Origin: Helichrysum umbraculigerum
Taxonomy: Eukaryota; Streptophyta; Magnoliopsida; Asterales; Asteraceae
Length of the DNA: 64,000 nt
Assembly (NCBI GenBank): GCA_949592205.1
Contig: CATIUR010000005.1
Coordinates: forward strand, 92,629,277 to 92,693,276
Direction: 5' to 3'
Made by a program: the position numbers and the translations under genes. The notes under the pieces are model-generated. The model had not been told where the DNA came from, did no database searches, and worked only from the letters and a program-made list of their open reading frames with translations. The first letter of the stretch is position 1. The number at the start of each line of letters is the position of its first letter. Positions 1-11,676 of this stretch are shown here, in pieces.

Positions 1-2
1 GA

Positions 3-1304
3 GACTTGGTGATGGATGAAGCTCACAAGTTCAAATACTCTATATACCCCGGTGCCGACAAAATGTATCACGGCATCAAGGAAATGTATTGGTGGCCCAA
101 CATGAAAGCTGACATTGCAACCTATGTTAGCAAGTGTCTTACTTGTTCCAAAGTTAAAGCTGAACACCAGAAACCTTCCGGTTTGCTACAATAACCCGAA
201 ATACCACAATGGAAATGGGAGAAGATCACCATGGATTTCATTACTAAACTCCCGAAAACATCTAACGGTTGTGATACCATTTGGGTGATCGTCGACTGAC
301 TCACTAAATCTGCTCATTTCCTGACTATCAAAGAAACTGACAAGATGGAACGTTTGACACGAATCTACTTGAAAGAGGTTGTGTCAAGACACGGCGTGCC
401 CATCTCAATCATCTCTGATAGAGATGCTCGATTTACTTCTCACTTCCGGCAATCCTTACAAAAATCTCTCGGTACTCGTTTGGATATGAGTACTGCATAC
501 CACCCACAAACTGACGGCCAGAGCGAAAGAACTATACAAACACTGGAGGATATGCTACGAGCCTGCGTAGTTGACTTCGGTAAAAACTGGGAAAATCACT
601 TACCATTGTGCGAATTCTCGTACAACAACAGCTACCACACAAGCATTAAGGCTGCACCCTTCGAGGCACTTTACGGTCGTAAGTGCCGGTCACCTATCTG
701 TTGGACTGAGGTGGGAGATACACAACTCACCGGTCCAGAAATCATACACGAAACAACTGAAAAGATCTTTGGTATACAAAACCGGCTGAAAGCCGCACGT
801 GATCGTCAGAAAAGCTATGCTGACGTGAGACGCAAACACCTCGAATTCCAAGTGGGAGATCGAGTGCTTCTGAAAGTGTCGCCTTGGAAAGGCGTCATCC
901 GTTTTGGCAGACGTGGGAAACTGAATCCCAGGTACATTGGACCATTCGAGATCCTTGAAAGGATTGGTCCAGTGGCTTACCGACTGCAGCTACCTACCGA
1001 ACTCAGTAGCGTGCACCCTATCTTCCACATTTCTAACTTGAAGAAATGTCTGTCTAATGAGACACTGATTATACCCCTCGATAAAATACACATTGACGAC
1101 AAACTACACTTTGTCGAGGAACCCGCGGAAATACTGGACCTTGAGGTCAAACGTTTAAAACAGAGTCGTATTCCCATTGTTAAAGTTCGGTGGAATTCGA
1201 GGCGTGGTCCTGAATTCACTTGGGAACGGGAAGACCAAATGCGACTGAAATACCCACATTTGTTCACAGACTCTACTCCTACCGACACCGCGACTACAAG
1301 CTAA
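3..1304 (+). pseudogene. Gypsy integrase C-terminal polyprotein, two premature stops
   Basis: One reading frame runs from the window edge to 1304. It begins with the H2C2 integrase zinc-binding domain (His in DEAH and KMYH, Cys in CLTC). The catalytic core follows, with Asp in TMDF, Asp in SDRDARF and Glu in DGQSERT. Next come a GPF/Y-type module (PRYIGPFEIL) and a chromodomain-like C-terminus ending near KYPHLF. Two stops interrupt it: TAA at 192-194 and TGA at 297-299, the latter between the zinc-binding domain and most of the core. Both look like C-to-T changes from CAA and CGA, as expected of methylated, silenced DNA; that cause is inference. The family assignment is secure, but the protein can no longer be made full length. 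Confidence 0.92.
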
Positions 1305-1337
1305 TTTCGGGACGAAATTCTCCTAACAAGGGGAGAA

Positions 1338-3855
1338 TGTAACACCCGCCAATTTAGGACTTTAACTAGTGCCTAAACTACTTGTAATTACATGTATTTA
1401 GTTTTGTAATATTCTAAATATATGTAACGTTTTGGTGTAATTACATACACGCTTACGCGATTTGATTTAAATCGTGCACTTATGAACCGGACGGGGTCCG
1501 ACATTATATAATACGGACATTGGTGACAAAACTTTTAAATAATGTGGAATTATACAAACAAACACTAATTGCATTCATATATCATGAAAATATATTACAC
1601 ATATTTCGTATCGTTTAAAACACTCCGGACGTGGCGAAAACACGTGTGACGCGCCCAACAAAGGAAAATAATGCAAATTATATTTTTATAACTTATTATG
1701 AAGTATTTTGGTAAAATGCCTCGGTTAAAAATATTACAGATACACTTTAACATATAACAATAAATAACATTTAAACGATCGCGAGACATAACGCAAATTC
1801 GAGGAACAAGTTCACGAGACCGAGACCCAAGTCGGGTCGGACCGAGACCCATGGACCCAACCCGTGATCCACCCTTTTTAAACCCCCACCTCTTTCATTT
1901 ACTCTCATTTTTACCTCACAATTTCACACACTCACACCACAAACTCTCTCAAATCTCTCCCTCTCTTCCTCTTGGTTTCGGCAGCAGCAACACCAAAACA
2001 TCATCATCATAATCATTCACCATCATCATCAAGACACAAACACAAGGATCATCATCACCATTACCATCTTCATCTTCTTCAATTTTCGGTTTTTGAGGTA
2101 ATAGAACGTTAAAACTCTTTTAAATTACTTGTAAAGCTTGGATTTACATGCTAGAACGTTTCCCTAACGAGTTTATGTCCAAAAACCGACTTAAAAAGCC
2201 GATTTTTAGAGTTTTTATGCGAACAGCCCGTCTCGCGAGCCGAGATCTGTTCATCCAACGAGGCGAGTCGAGATTCGACTCGCGAAGCCATCCTGCGAAT
2301 CGGAGTCTCTTACGAGCCGAACTGACCCGCGAGTTGACCTGCGAGTCGAGTTGACTTAAGAGTCGAGTTAATCTGTGAACCGAACTGATCCGCGAGTCGA
2401 GTTGACCTGCGAGTCGAGTTGGCCTGCGAGTCGAGTTCTCCCAGCTCGGTTCGCATCCACTTTGTCTTTCGAACCCAAATTCGGTAATAAAAGCACTAAT
2501 ATGAACTAAGATTTATCACTTGATTTTACACCGAAATTAGATTTCAAATGCGTTTTCGATAAAGCAATATAGTAGAAATAAAAATTTTCCAAGCTGACTT
2601 GGCAGCTCGACCCCAACCAGGGGCTGCCGCCCCTTGGACCCCGCTACCAGGGGCGCTGCCCCTGACCCCCGTCATTAGATGTTGTAAATACTTTTCACAC
2701 TAAGTGTCAAACACTTACAAATAACGAAACCGGATTCAACGATACATATTGTAATAACACTTTTTGGATTATTATTACAAACCGTCACCAACGGGCCATA
2801 CTTGTTTTCAAAACTACAAACACAAACGACTACAAACATTTAAACAAACACTTGGACATTACCTAGTTGAGTGGACAACTAGCATGGGTGGTCTTTTAAG
2901 ACACCAACTTATTTACTTGTTTACTTACAACCTTGCGCGTTTCGGACGCCAGAAGGTTGCAGGGTTCGGAGAACCACATACGGACTTACATCCGCGTTAC
3001 TTGTTTGATTTCCCAGACATACTTACTAGACTCAGGTGAGTCTTACAGCCCCACTTTTACTCTTTTTATACTTTGGGGTGAGATACTTAGCAACTGTTTT
3101 ACATATGAACACAATGTACTGAACTGATTACCTTACTGTTTACACACAACGCATGAGTTACTTTTATCCACTGAAAGCCTCCTATTTGTAAGTTGTTAGT
3201 TATGGACTTAAGCGCGATTACTAGTAGATGGATCCATTTGGGACTGACAATCCCTGCCTGGGGTGGTAGCGCCACCACGTACCGATTTACACGTAGAAAC
3301 ATGCATATTAGTATTTGTTTCGTATGAGTGTACGGATAGCACTCACGGGGGCACGTGATATATTCACATTACACGGTTAAGCTTCAACTTATGAGCTCAT
3401 GGCACTGTACTGATTTACTTACTCACTTTGCTTGATAGCAATACTGGTACATACTTGTGGTTCATAACAATTATTTACTGTTAAACCTGTAAGATTCACC
3501 AACCTTTTTGGTTGACACTTTTTAGCTTTGTATCTCAGGTACACAGACGGAGTAGGATCACCCCTGGACACTAGCTAGAGTCGCATGATTTCTACTTTGC
3601 ATTTAACGGAGATTCTTAGCATTATCTTTTGTATATTATGATTATGTAATAGAATCTCCCGCTATACGCGTGGGCTCTAGGGAACTACATTTTTGTAACT
3701 GAAAACACTATGTTTTCAAACATTTATTATATGAAAATGTAACTATTTTACAAACGTTGCATATAGATGTCGTTTGTTTTACTTTTGTGCTGTGATATTT
3801 GATTAGTAGCACCCAAAACTTGCTTTCGCCAAACAGTGAACTTTGGGGTGTTACA
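1338..3855 (+). repeat. 3' LTR of the Gypsy element (2518 bp)
   Basis: The boundaries are TG at 1338 and CA at 3855 with matching TGTAACACC / GGTGTTACA ends. A pyrimidine-rich leader-like stretch with CA/CT repeats (about 1900-2060) is followed by a possible splice donor (TTGAG|GTAATA near 2097). A GC-rich array of direct and inverted motifs lies at 2215-2450. Further downstream, CTCAG|GTGAGT near 3036 and CTCAG|GTACAC near 3540 match the layout of the second Gypsy LTR in this window, so the two are related families. Confidence 0.85.
2215..2450 (+). repeat. GAGTCGAG-type direct/inverted repeat array inside LTR
   Basis: At least six copies of a motif close to GCGAGTCGAGTTGACC stand in tandem or near-tandem. 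A 9-bp-stem hairpin (GCGAGTCGA / TCGACTCGC) occurs at about 2262-2283. GC content is far above the surroundings. It occupies the same relative LTR position as the TGCGACACAA array of the second Gypsy element. Confidence 0.75.
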
Positions 3856-4580
3856 CACACACCGGTGCCAAATAATATCATATCTCGCGCAATATATCAC
3901 AATCACACACTAGTCATGACTCCAGGTGGTTCCCCTATATCGGAAGGTGTGTATGGCACTACACCACACGACCGCACTATACAAATCATATCATATCAAA
4001 CGTATCCTAGGATGCCTCCATACGCCCCTCAAATAATCTAAAGGCTCACCCGAGCATGATCACACAAATAATGGCTCACTCCGGAGCATAAACACATAAT
4101 ATCACAAAAGTGGGGATGCCGTGGACTAATCCCACCGCCACGGTTAGTGCGACGTTATTGGTGCCGCAATGACGCCCCTGTGGGGAAGCTGACTCGGTAT
4201 ACCTATCTCCGGTCTACAAAACTCTAGGGTTCTATGGGCGCACAATGAACATATAAACCATCCACACACCAGAGTATGTCCACTATGCATATGGAACCTA
4301 AATCAAATGAATCAAAGATAGTTCGCAATAATGAATTCCCCAAATTATCCAAAATGATTTTTCACGCAAGTTTTTCTCAAAAGTTCCCACAATTTATCAA
4401 GTCTCAATTAATACTTTAGCTCACAACAATTTAACTCAAATGGGGGAATCAGATCACACAAGTATATCAAGATATCAACTGAACCACAAGGATATCAAAA
4501 GAACGCAAGGATATCAACAAAACATGTCAAGATAACGCTGAAAGAAGAGTATGGACATCCGTACCTGGATAAATGTCTAA
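3856..4580 (-). other. Degenerate LTR-like fragment (low confidence)
   Basis: This non-coding stretch is higher in GC than its flanks. Read on the minus strand, it has phrases like those of Gypsy LTR interiors, for example a CAGGTAC-type site near 4560. It abuts the 3' LTR directly, so the Gypsy element may have inserted into an older LTR. No terminal repeats, primer site or coding remnant could be tied to it. Confidence 0.3.
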
Positions 4581-5927
4581 AGCTATAACAATTGACAAAA
4601 TCCTCCTTAACTCCCCGCAAATTCTACATAGAATAATTCACTAACTTTAGACCCTTATTTCATATGACATATTTTCTATTCACTTAATCCCTTAGTCCCG
4701 TTTCACTATAAGTTTATTATATTTTGTTCACAGTACTGGTTTAAGTTAACTTAGAAAGATTATTACTCCATAAATTAGATCTCTGACGTGGCTAAATGGA
4801 TTAATGATAGCTATATAAGATTTGAACATGTCAACTTAATTCTACTAAAAGTGATTATGTGTAAAAATCACCAACTTATTATTCTATTGATATATATTTA
4901 GATCACATTGTTATTGTTATGTTTATAATTATAGCACGAATTTAAACTCTCTTATTTATCTATACATATACATACATGTAGCCCCTGCCTCTGACTTTCG
5001 CAAACAATGTCCTATATATATATATATATATACATACGTTCCTTAACTTAATTCTCAAAGGGATTATTGATTAAAAACTGAAGTAATATATTACCGAATA
5101 ACTTATTTTATTTGAATTTGACCCAACCTAAAATATCATGAAATGCAGTTTCTCAATCAAAACAATAATAGATTACGTAAGCTTATATTTTAGTTCTTTA
5201 ATATCATTTATGAAATATTTAAGGTAGTTCAGAGATTAAAATGTAATTTATATTAAAAATACATGAGAAGTCATCTTCTTCCTACGTATTGACATAACCC
5301 AAAACCCGTGTTTAATTTCTTCCAATTTAAATCTATTTCGATTGGTAATTTACGCATATGATGGAGTATGAACGGTGCCAAGTTAATGCTTATGATTTCA
5401 GATTCCAATTGTTAATAACCAATCTATTTTGCAACCCGCAACTTCGTTTCGATACCGTATATGGTGATGTTAATATTAACTTTTCGATGACTCAAAGTTT
5501 AACAACACGATTTAAAACAATTAAGGAAGACATACATAGAATTATAAATTTCATTATAGACTATTGTGATAAAAGTATACCTTCGAAACGATACCGAGTT
5601 CCAACCGAAACTACGCGTGTAAAATTTTTCTTGATCCCGTTTCAATACTCCAACCTTCACTCCCAGAATACTCTGTTTTTCATGCTTATTTTTTTTTTTT
5701 TTTTTTTTTTGTGATTATGATTTGGATGGTGTGTGAATAATGGTGTTATTGAGATTATGTATATAAGAAGCCCGGTTTGGCCGAGAAAACACCAAAGTTG
5801 CCGATAAGTTTGGGATTTGATAGTGCCGTATTTGCAACGTGTTTAACTTCTTCGTTATACACAATGACATTTCAAGCTTATTGTGTTTCTTGAGAAAAGT
5901 TCATTAGAGTACAAGGATTTTTAAAAG
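4581..5927. other. AT-rich intergenic sequence, no gene seen
   Basis: Low-complexity AT-rich DNA with a short AT microsatellite near 5013-5030 and a T homopolymer at about 5690-5710. A 118-codon open frame at 5358-5714 has AT-driven composition, no recognisable domain and ends in the T run, so I do not accept it as a gene. Confidence 0.5.
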
Positions 5928-6665
5928 AATGGAAGTACCAATGGAAGTGTGCCATGTGTACAAAGAGAATGCTCACATGTAAAAAACTCATTTACCCCTA
6001 ACTTAAATATCTCACAAATGACAAATCAAAAAATTATGAAAATTGCACCATTAGATTCAGCGTTTGATCCTCTTTGATTTGCCGTCTATCAAGGCATACT
6101 TTCGACGATTTTTTTTCCACCTTTTATGGTGAGTTTTACAAATTGCTAACACATGTGTTAATATTTGGTTAAACATTTAATTCAATTATAGGGTTTAGGG
6201 TTTAGGTTTAATAGGGTTTAGGGTATAATATGGTTTATTAGGGTTTAAGGTTTAGGGTTTAGTAAGATTTAGGGTTTAGAGTTTCGTAAAGCGTTTAGGG
6301 TTTAGAGTTTCGTAAAGCGTTTAGGGTTTGGGGGGTTTGAGGTTTGGTGTTTAGGGTTTTCAAAACCCTAAACACCAAACCCCAAACCCCCCAAACCCCA
6401 AACCCTAAACCTTAAACGCAACACTTTAACACATGTGTTAGTAAAGTGTGAAACCCATCAAAAAATGAAAAAAAAAAAAAAAATTCGTCGAAAGTATGCC
6501 TTGATGGACTGCAAACCGAAGAGGATCAAACGCTGAATCTAATGGTGCAATTTTCATAATTTTTCGATTTATTGTTTGTGAGATATTTAAGTTAGGGGGT
6601 AAATGAGTGTTGTATGAGTTTTGTACAAATGACATCATTTTAGTGGTTCTTCCATACTCTACAAA
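5928..6665. mobile_element. Foldback / MITE-like element with telomere-like core
   Basis: The left arm (about 5928-6160) and right arm (about 6425-6660) are inverted copies. Both contain the same block running through AAAATTGCACCATTAGATTC, and ACACATGTGTTA closes the inner end of each arm. The loop (about 6190-6420) is a degenerate array of GGGTTTA and, on its right side, CCCTAAA units. There is no coding potential. The outer ends are fuzzy and I could not fix a target duplication, so the superfamily is open. Confidence 0.75.
6190..6420. repeat. Interstitial telomere-like (TTTAGGG)n array
   Basis: About 20 degenerate TTTAGGG units switch to CCCTAAA orientation near 6360, forming an internal head-to-head palindrome. 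The unit matches the Arabidopsis-type plant telomere repeat. Its place between inverted arms argues for spread as part of a mobile element rather than a former chromosome end. Confidence 0.8.
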
Positions 6666-7162
6666 AATTGTGTACTTCCTTGATCCCATCTCTGTGTTTC
6701 TTATCCTTTAATTCAAATAATTAATAATTAATAATTAATTAATTCCCAAGATATGCGATAATAATATGTATAAAGCGATAGATCATAATAATTATTATTT
6801 AACAACTGATATATTGTAGATTTCAATTAATATTAATAAACGTTCATTATTTTTTTTGCACCATAATTACTTATCATTTGTATTTGCATTATTATTTTGT
6901 TCTAGCTCATTAATGATCTGTTTTATAATATCTCTCACAATATTAAATATATAAATTTTATTTGGGTTATTATAAGAGAGGAGTACGCTAATAACATAAT
7001 AAACTTCAAATAAGAATGTATTGACTCAATTGAATTGATAAAAGAGACTACAAATAACCTATTTTTATAGGCTAAGAAAGACTTCTTAAACAAGTAATTT
7101 AATCTTTATAAACTAGGGTTAATGGTGCAGATCGGGTATGAACTTATCACTTTTTACCGAGT

Positions 7163-7365
7163 TAGGGTATGAACCCAATTTATTACATAGGTCGGTAACA
7201 AACTTTCAATTATGTTTCGAGTTAGGGAACGAACTTTTTTTTCACCTAACTCGAAAAGTTCGTTACCTAACTCGAAACATAATTTGAAAGTTCGTTACCT
7301 AACTCGAAACATAATTTGAAAGTTCATTACCGACCTCGAAACATAATTTGAAAGTTCATTGATTG
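7163..7365. repeat. 32-bp tandem repeat with inverted partner
   Basis: Three consecutive 32-bp units occur around 7257-7360, each containing ACTCGAAACATAATTTGAAA with few changes. An inverted copy (AATTATGTTTCGAGTTAGG) lies just upstream near 7206-7226, so the block can fold back on itself. It is non-coding and the origin is unknown. Confidence 0.75.
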
Positions 7366-7954
7366 TAACGAAGAGAGAAAATAGAGGTGGTGAAATGTAA
7401 ATATTTATGAAATTAGTATTTCAACGTGGGCTAGAGATTTTGTAACAACACATGATTCATTATATTTACGGCCTCATTTTGACCAGAACCGGTAGTCATT
7501 ATATTTACGTACAAAACCCTATATTGAGTTGAGAGCAAGAGAACAGCAGCAGCAGCAAAAACAGAGACGTTCAAGATTCGATGACATTTGGTTGCAAATT
7601 ACGGTTAGATTTCAGTATCGAGCCCGGTTTACGTTTGAAGGTATAATGCGCGCATTCCTAGTTTTGTACTTCATATCAATAGAACATGAGAAGATGATTG
7701 GTTGCTTTTTCGAGTGTGGGTATGATTTTACTATAGACAGGTTGTATGATAGATAAAGATAAAAGGGATGCGTTTAAATTTAATCTTCAACTTTAATCGC
7801 TAAATGCAAAGATTTTGATGATCCAGCATGTTAGTGGTGGCCTAAAGATTCAAGTCAAATTATATATATACATTTTCAGGATGGGTGAATAGTTTTGTTT
7901 TATTTAATGAACATTATTTGTTATGTATATGAAAACAAATCTTTTAACAAATTA
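7366..7954. other. Intergenic AT-rich sequence, no supported gene
   Basis: A 75-codon open frame at 7529-7756 starts with a glutamine run from a CAG microsatellite and shows no domain. A (CAG)n-containing leader could belong to a lost gene, but nothing confirms it. Confidence 0.4.
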
Positions 7955-7959
7955 GGGAT

Positions 7960-8880
7960 ATGTACAAGGGAGCGAAGACATGTGTACGGACCCCAGTAGG
8001 TAACACAGAGTATCTCCCAGTTGAAGTAGGTTTACACCAGGTATTAGCTCTTAGCCCCTTCCTTTTTGCATTGATACTAGACGAGTTGTCACGGGAGATA
8101 CAAGAGAGCATACCGTGGTGCATGATTTTTGCCGATGATATTGTACTTGTCTCGGAAACGAAAGAGGGCCTGAATAGCAGGCTGGAGCAGTGGAGGAAGG
8201 TTTTAGAAGACGCAGACCTACGGATCAGCCATGAGAAAACAGAATACCTTCATTGTGACTTCGACAGAAATGAGAGAGAAAGGGACGATTTAGAGGAAAT
8301 CCGTATTGGGGACCAAATTCTTCATCCAAAAGAAACCTTTAGATACTTAGGATCGGTACTACATAAGTCAGGTAGAATAGACGAAGATGTGACACACCGT
8401 ATAGGAGTAGGATGGCTGAAGTGGAGGGCAGCTACCGGGGTCTTGTGCGACCCGAAAATCCCCTTGAAGCTGAAAGGAAGATTTTATAGGGTAGCAATTA
8501 AGCCTGCCATGTTATACGGGTCCGAATGTTGGCTGATGACGAAGGCCCAAGCGACTAGGATGGAAGTGGCAGAAATGAGGATGCTAAGATGGACATGTGG
8601 GAAGACCTTGTTAGACATGATACCGAACGGAGTTTTTAGGGAAAAGTTAGAAGTAGCGACTATTACGAACAAACTGAGAGAAGGACAACTAAGATGGTTT
8701 GGACACATTAGGAGGAGACCACAGTCGGCACCAGTTAGAAGAGTGGAGGCCATCACTATTGAAGGCCTAAGGAGGAGGGGTAGACCAAAACTTAAGTGTG
8801 AGGATAGAGTGAAGCTCGACCTCAAAGAGTTAGCACTACCCAAGGACATAACCTCTGATAGGAACGAGTGGAGACTTTGA
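7960..8880 (+). pseudogene. LINE reverse transcriptase, C-terminal fragment
   Basis: About 306 codons remain of a non-LTR reverse transcriptase. The catalytic FADD box is at residues 57-60 (8128-8139), preceded by a HQxLALSPFLF palm/fingers motif and followed by FRYLGS (thumb side). The C-terminal half has the WFGHIRRR and RRRGRPK patterns seen in plant RTE-type elements. The endonuclease domain and the start of the RT domain are missing. The frame ends at a TGA (8878-8880), but homology-like sequence continues in the same frame for several codons, so the stop is probably a mutation. With no endonuclease, the copy is dead. Confidence 0.88.
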
Positions 8881-9164
8881 ATTAGGGTAGATGAGTATGG
8901 CGTCTAGAGGTCCTAGTGTATAATATTAGTATTATTATTAGGTATATCATTTGTTAGCAATATTAACTATGATTAGGATTATTATTATTTTTCAATTGTA
9001 ATATTAGTAATATTCATAATACTATTATTACTTGTTTTACCACTAGGTTGGGCGAATAGGATGTGAAGATTTAGAAGTAGGATATAGTAGTATGGCGTAA
9101 GGGATACTAGAGTAGTGTATTATTAGCATTTTTTAATTTTTTTACTATTACTGATATTGATATT

Positions 9165-9217
9165 ATTGTCATTATTATTACTATTACTACTACTACTACT
9201 ATTATCACTACTACTAC

Positions 9218-9290
<73 letters not shown>

Positions 9291-9291
9291 G
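9165..9291. repeat. (ATT)n/(ACT)n microsatellite
   Basis: A nearly perfect TTA repeat (about 9208-9291) is preceded by an imperfect ACT/ATT stretch. It lies within the LINE 3' region. The apparent poly-isoleucine open frame on the minus strand is only this repeat. Confidence 0.95.
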
Positions 9292-9611
9292 CACCCCGCA
9301 TATAAACAGCCCGTAAGATTATTTTATTTACTGGTAGTACATGCTCATACATAGATCTTATATATATCTTATCGGTCGTAGGTCCTCCTGGAAGCAGTCT
9401 CTCTACCCCAGGGTAGTGGTATGACTGCCTACATCACACCTCCCCAATACCCCAATTATGATGGGATTGGGTATTTTTGTTGTTGTATCTTAGCCTACTG
9501 TTCTATGCCGGTCGAAAGTAGCACAATCTTTGTCTTTTTGATTGTAGGTACAAATCCCTATTATAACATTTTCCCCCCTCTCTTTGGTTCTTTTACCCGC
9601 TTTTATGTAGG

Positions 9612-9669
9612 TCTTCTTCTTCTTCTTCTTCTTCTTCTTCTTCTTCTTCTTCTTCTTCTTCTTCTTCTT
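9612..9669. repeat. (CTT)n microsatellite
   Basis: About 19 perfect CTT units. The flanks show no gene. Confidence 0.97.
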
Positions 9670-9878
9670 TCATCAAATTGAATTAGCACATAAATCAAAG
9701 ATATAAGGAGTACTTCTTGGTATAATCTTCACGTCGTTGTTCGAATCAACTTTACTTCTGGTTAGTTATTTTCTTTTTATTTATTTCGTTTTACTTTGAT
9801 AAGTTTATAATTTTGTCGTAATCATTGGAGTATTTGCTTAATCTGAATAAGGTTTTGTGTTATTATGTGCTTTCCTAT

Positions 9879-11440
9879 TGATGTGTGCTAAAGCATATGC
9901 AATTATAATAACAAGTTTAAATTAAGGAAATACTAAATAATACTATCACACAATTCAGGCAAGATTGACCCGTTCATGTAATATAGCTTAATAAGTGAGT
10001 CCAAATTCGAACACAAGGAACACAAGAAACGCGATTATTATTTATAACTAATTATCTATTTATTCTAATTACAAATATTTACAATTATAATACAAATAAA
10101 TACAAGGATCCAATTTACAATAATCTACAAGATAAGGGGGACGTTTTAGTTCCGAACGAACATATTTATATTTATATTTTTGATACAGATTCTAATAGAT
10201 AAGTTTTAAGGAACAACTTAGGTATACTCAATTGGATAAAAGATTATAATTATTCAAACTATTATCTATTAAACTTATTATATGTACTTATGTCTATTTG
10301 CTTTGTTGGCTATTATTACTGGTGATTTACTAATGTAGAAGATCACTTAGGGTTAAGTCAAATCATCATCATAGCAACACAATCATAAGGTTACGCAAAG
10401 TGTTACTAATTAATACGATCTATCATCAATTTATTATACAATTTCTATGGTTAGGCTTGAATCGCAGTATTACTTTATATTAATGATTCATTCTTAGTTT
10501 ATCGCATAAGGTTAAGATCAAAACATAAACACAATCACTTAATTTATATAAACAGTTTATGGTCATCCTAGTTTAATATAAATCAGTCTAATTATGTCAG
10601 GAACAATCACTAAAATATCATGATAAAGACAATTCTTGTATAATAAACATTCAATAATATAGTTCCAACATAAATATATAATTCAAATAATAAACTCAAT
10701 AAACATTCATTCAAACAAATATAATGAAAACCTAATTCACAATTAAATCAAATAAACAATATCATAAATAACTCAATAAGGTTATTAAAGTTACAAGGAT
10801 AAAGAAATCGAACCAATTGATAAACTAGCTTTTCCTAGGGTTAAAAACCTTCAAACCCTAGCTCTTTAACCTCCAAAATCGCACCTAAAGTCGACCTAAA
10901 ACCCTAACTTTCGGTTTTAGTATTCTTGAATCGTATATGGTTTAAGCTGATTTGAGCCTCCATTTATAGTTTTCAAAACTGACCTCCCAACCGCCGGTTG
11001 GAGTTATTTGTATCCGGGTCCAACTCCACGTGTCTGCACCGCCTTTAAACCCTAAAGCCCAACCGCCGGTTGGTTAATCCAACCGCCGGTTGAATGTAAA
11101 TTCCAGAATATTCTAATTTCGGGTTTGGGTTTAACTTTTGGACTTTTAATCTTCATATCCGGACTTCTTTGTCTTCTTGGCCCAATTCTTCATTTCAACA
11201 CTCTTGGTCTTTATTTCTTCAAGGTTTAAGCTCATTTTTCTTCATTTCTTCATTTCTTCATTTTCTTCAGTTTCTTTCAGTTTCGGATTAGTTTTTGCTC
11301 ATTTTTCTTCAATCTTTAATTAAAATACATTTCTGCAAATATTAACAAAATAAGTATCTAAAATCATATAAATGCACTAAAATGTATATAAATATAGTGA
11401 TAAATTATTATAAAATATACTATCTATTTGATGCTTATCA
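9879..11440 (-). repeat. Athila-type LTR (3' LTR in element sense)
   Basis: 1562 bp, TG/CA ends. It differs from the other LTR by scattered substitutions and a small indel in a TTCTTCATTTC run near 11240-11270. It carries three copies of a near-palindrome, CCAACCGCCGGTTGG (10987-11001, 11059-11073, and a shortened one at 11079-11092). Confidence 0.95.
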
Positions 11441-11456
11441 AATATTCCCACACTTA
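11441..11456 (-). other. Polypurine tract of the Athila-type element
   Basis: On the minus strand AAGTGTGGGAATATT directly precedes the 3' LTR start (TGATAAGC). Its position and purine bias fit a plus-strand priming site. Confidence 0.7.
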
Positions 11457-11676
11457 AATTCTGCTTGTCCTCAAGTAGAAAACTGAATAAAATTTAAAAA
11501 TAAGCATCAAACTGTGTCGGACTCCGTCCGGTTGATTCGTACGATTTAACCAAATCGCGTAAGTACACACATATATATAAATCACCTTATATATATACAA
11601 ATAGAGCCTGTAATTAGTCCTATTACATACTAATTACAACTAGTTACAAATAATTAGACATAATTAATTATCCTAA

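Larger units (their letters stand above)
1..3855 (+). mobile_element. Ty3/Gypsy LTR retrotransposon, 3' part (5' end outside window)
   Basis: The window opens inside the integrase part of a Gypsy polyprotein. It is followed by a purine-rich tract (about 1328-1337) and a 3' LTR that starts TGTAACACCC at 1338 and ends GGTGTTACA at 3855. The order zinc-binding domain, integrase core, GPF module, chromodomain-like tail, polypurine tract, LTR is that of chromovirus-type Ty3/Gypsy elements. The coding part carries stop codons, so this copy is not autonomous. The 5' LTR and the target duplication cannot be seen. Confidence 0.93.
7955..9487 (+). mobile_element. 5'-truncated LINE, RTE-like
   Basis: The 3' third of a non-LTR reverse transcriptase is followed by an ATT-rich 3' region. 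The characteristic plant RTE/SINE-shared tail comes next (block around GGTCCTCCTGGAAGCAGTCT at 9380-9405, then GGGATTGGGTA) and ends in a short TTG repeat at 9475-9486. The 5' end stops abruptly near 7955, as usual for LINE insertions. The ATT microsatellite at 8920-9291 probably expanded inside the 3' region. Confidence 0.85.

Noticed and set aside
5358..5714. 118-codon open frame
   Set aside because: AT-rich, no domain, ends in a T homopolymer; consistent with chance.
6190..6420. Former chromosome end (true telomere)
   Set aside because: Array is short, degenerate, changes orientation in the middle and lies between inverted arms of an element.
7529..7756. 75-codon open frame starting with a Gln run
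   Set aside because: The Gln run is a CAG microsatellite and the rest has no recognisable pattern or neighbours.
9107..9352. Poly-isoleucine open frame on the minus strand
   Set aside because: It is only the translated ATT microsatellite of the LINE 3' region.
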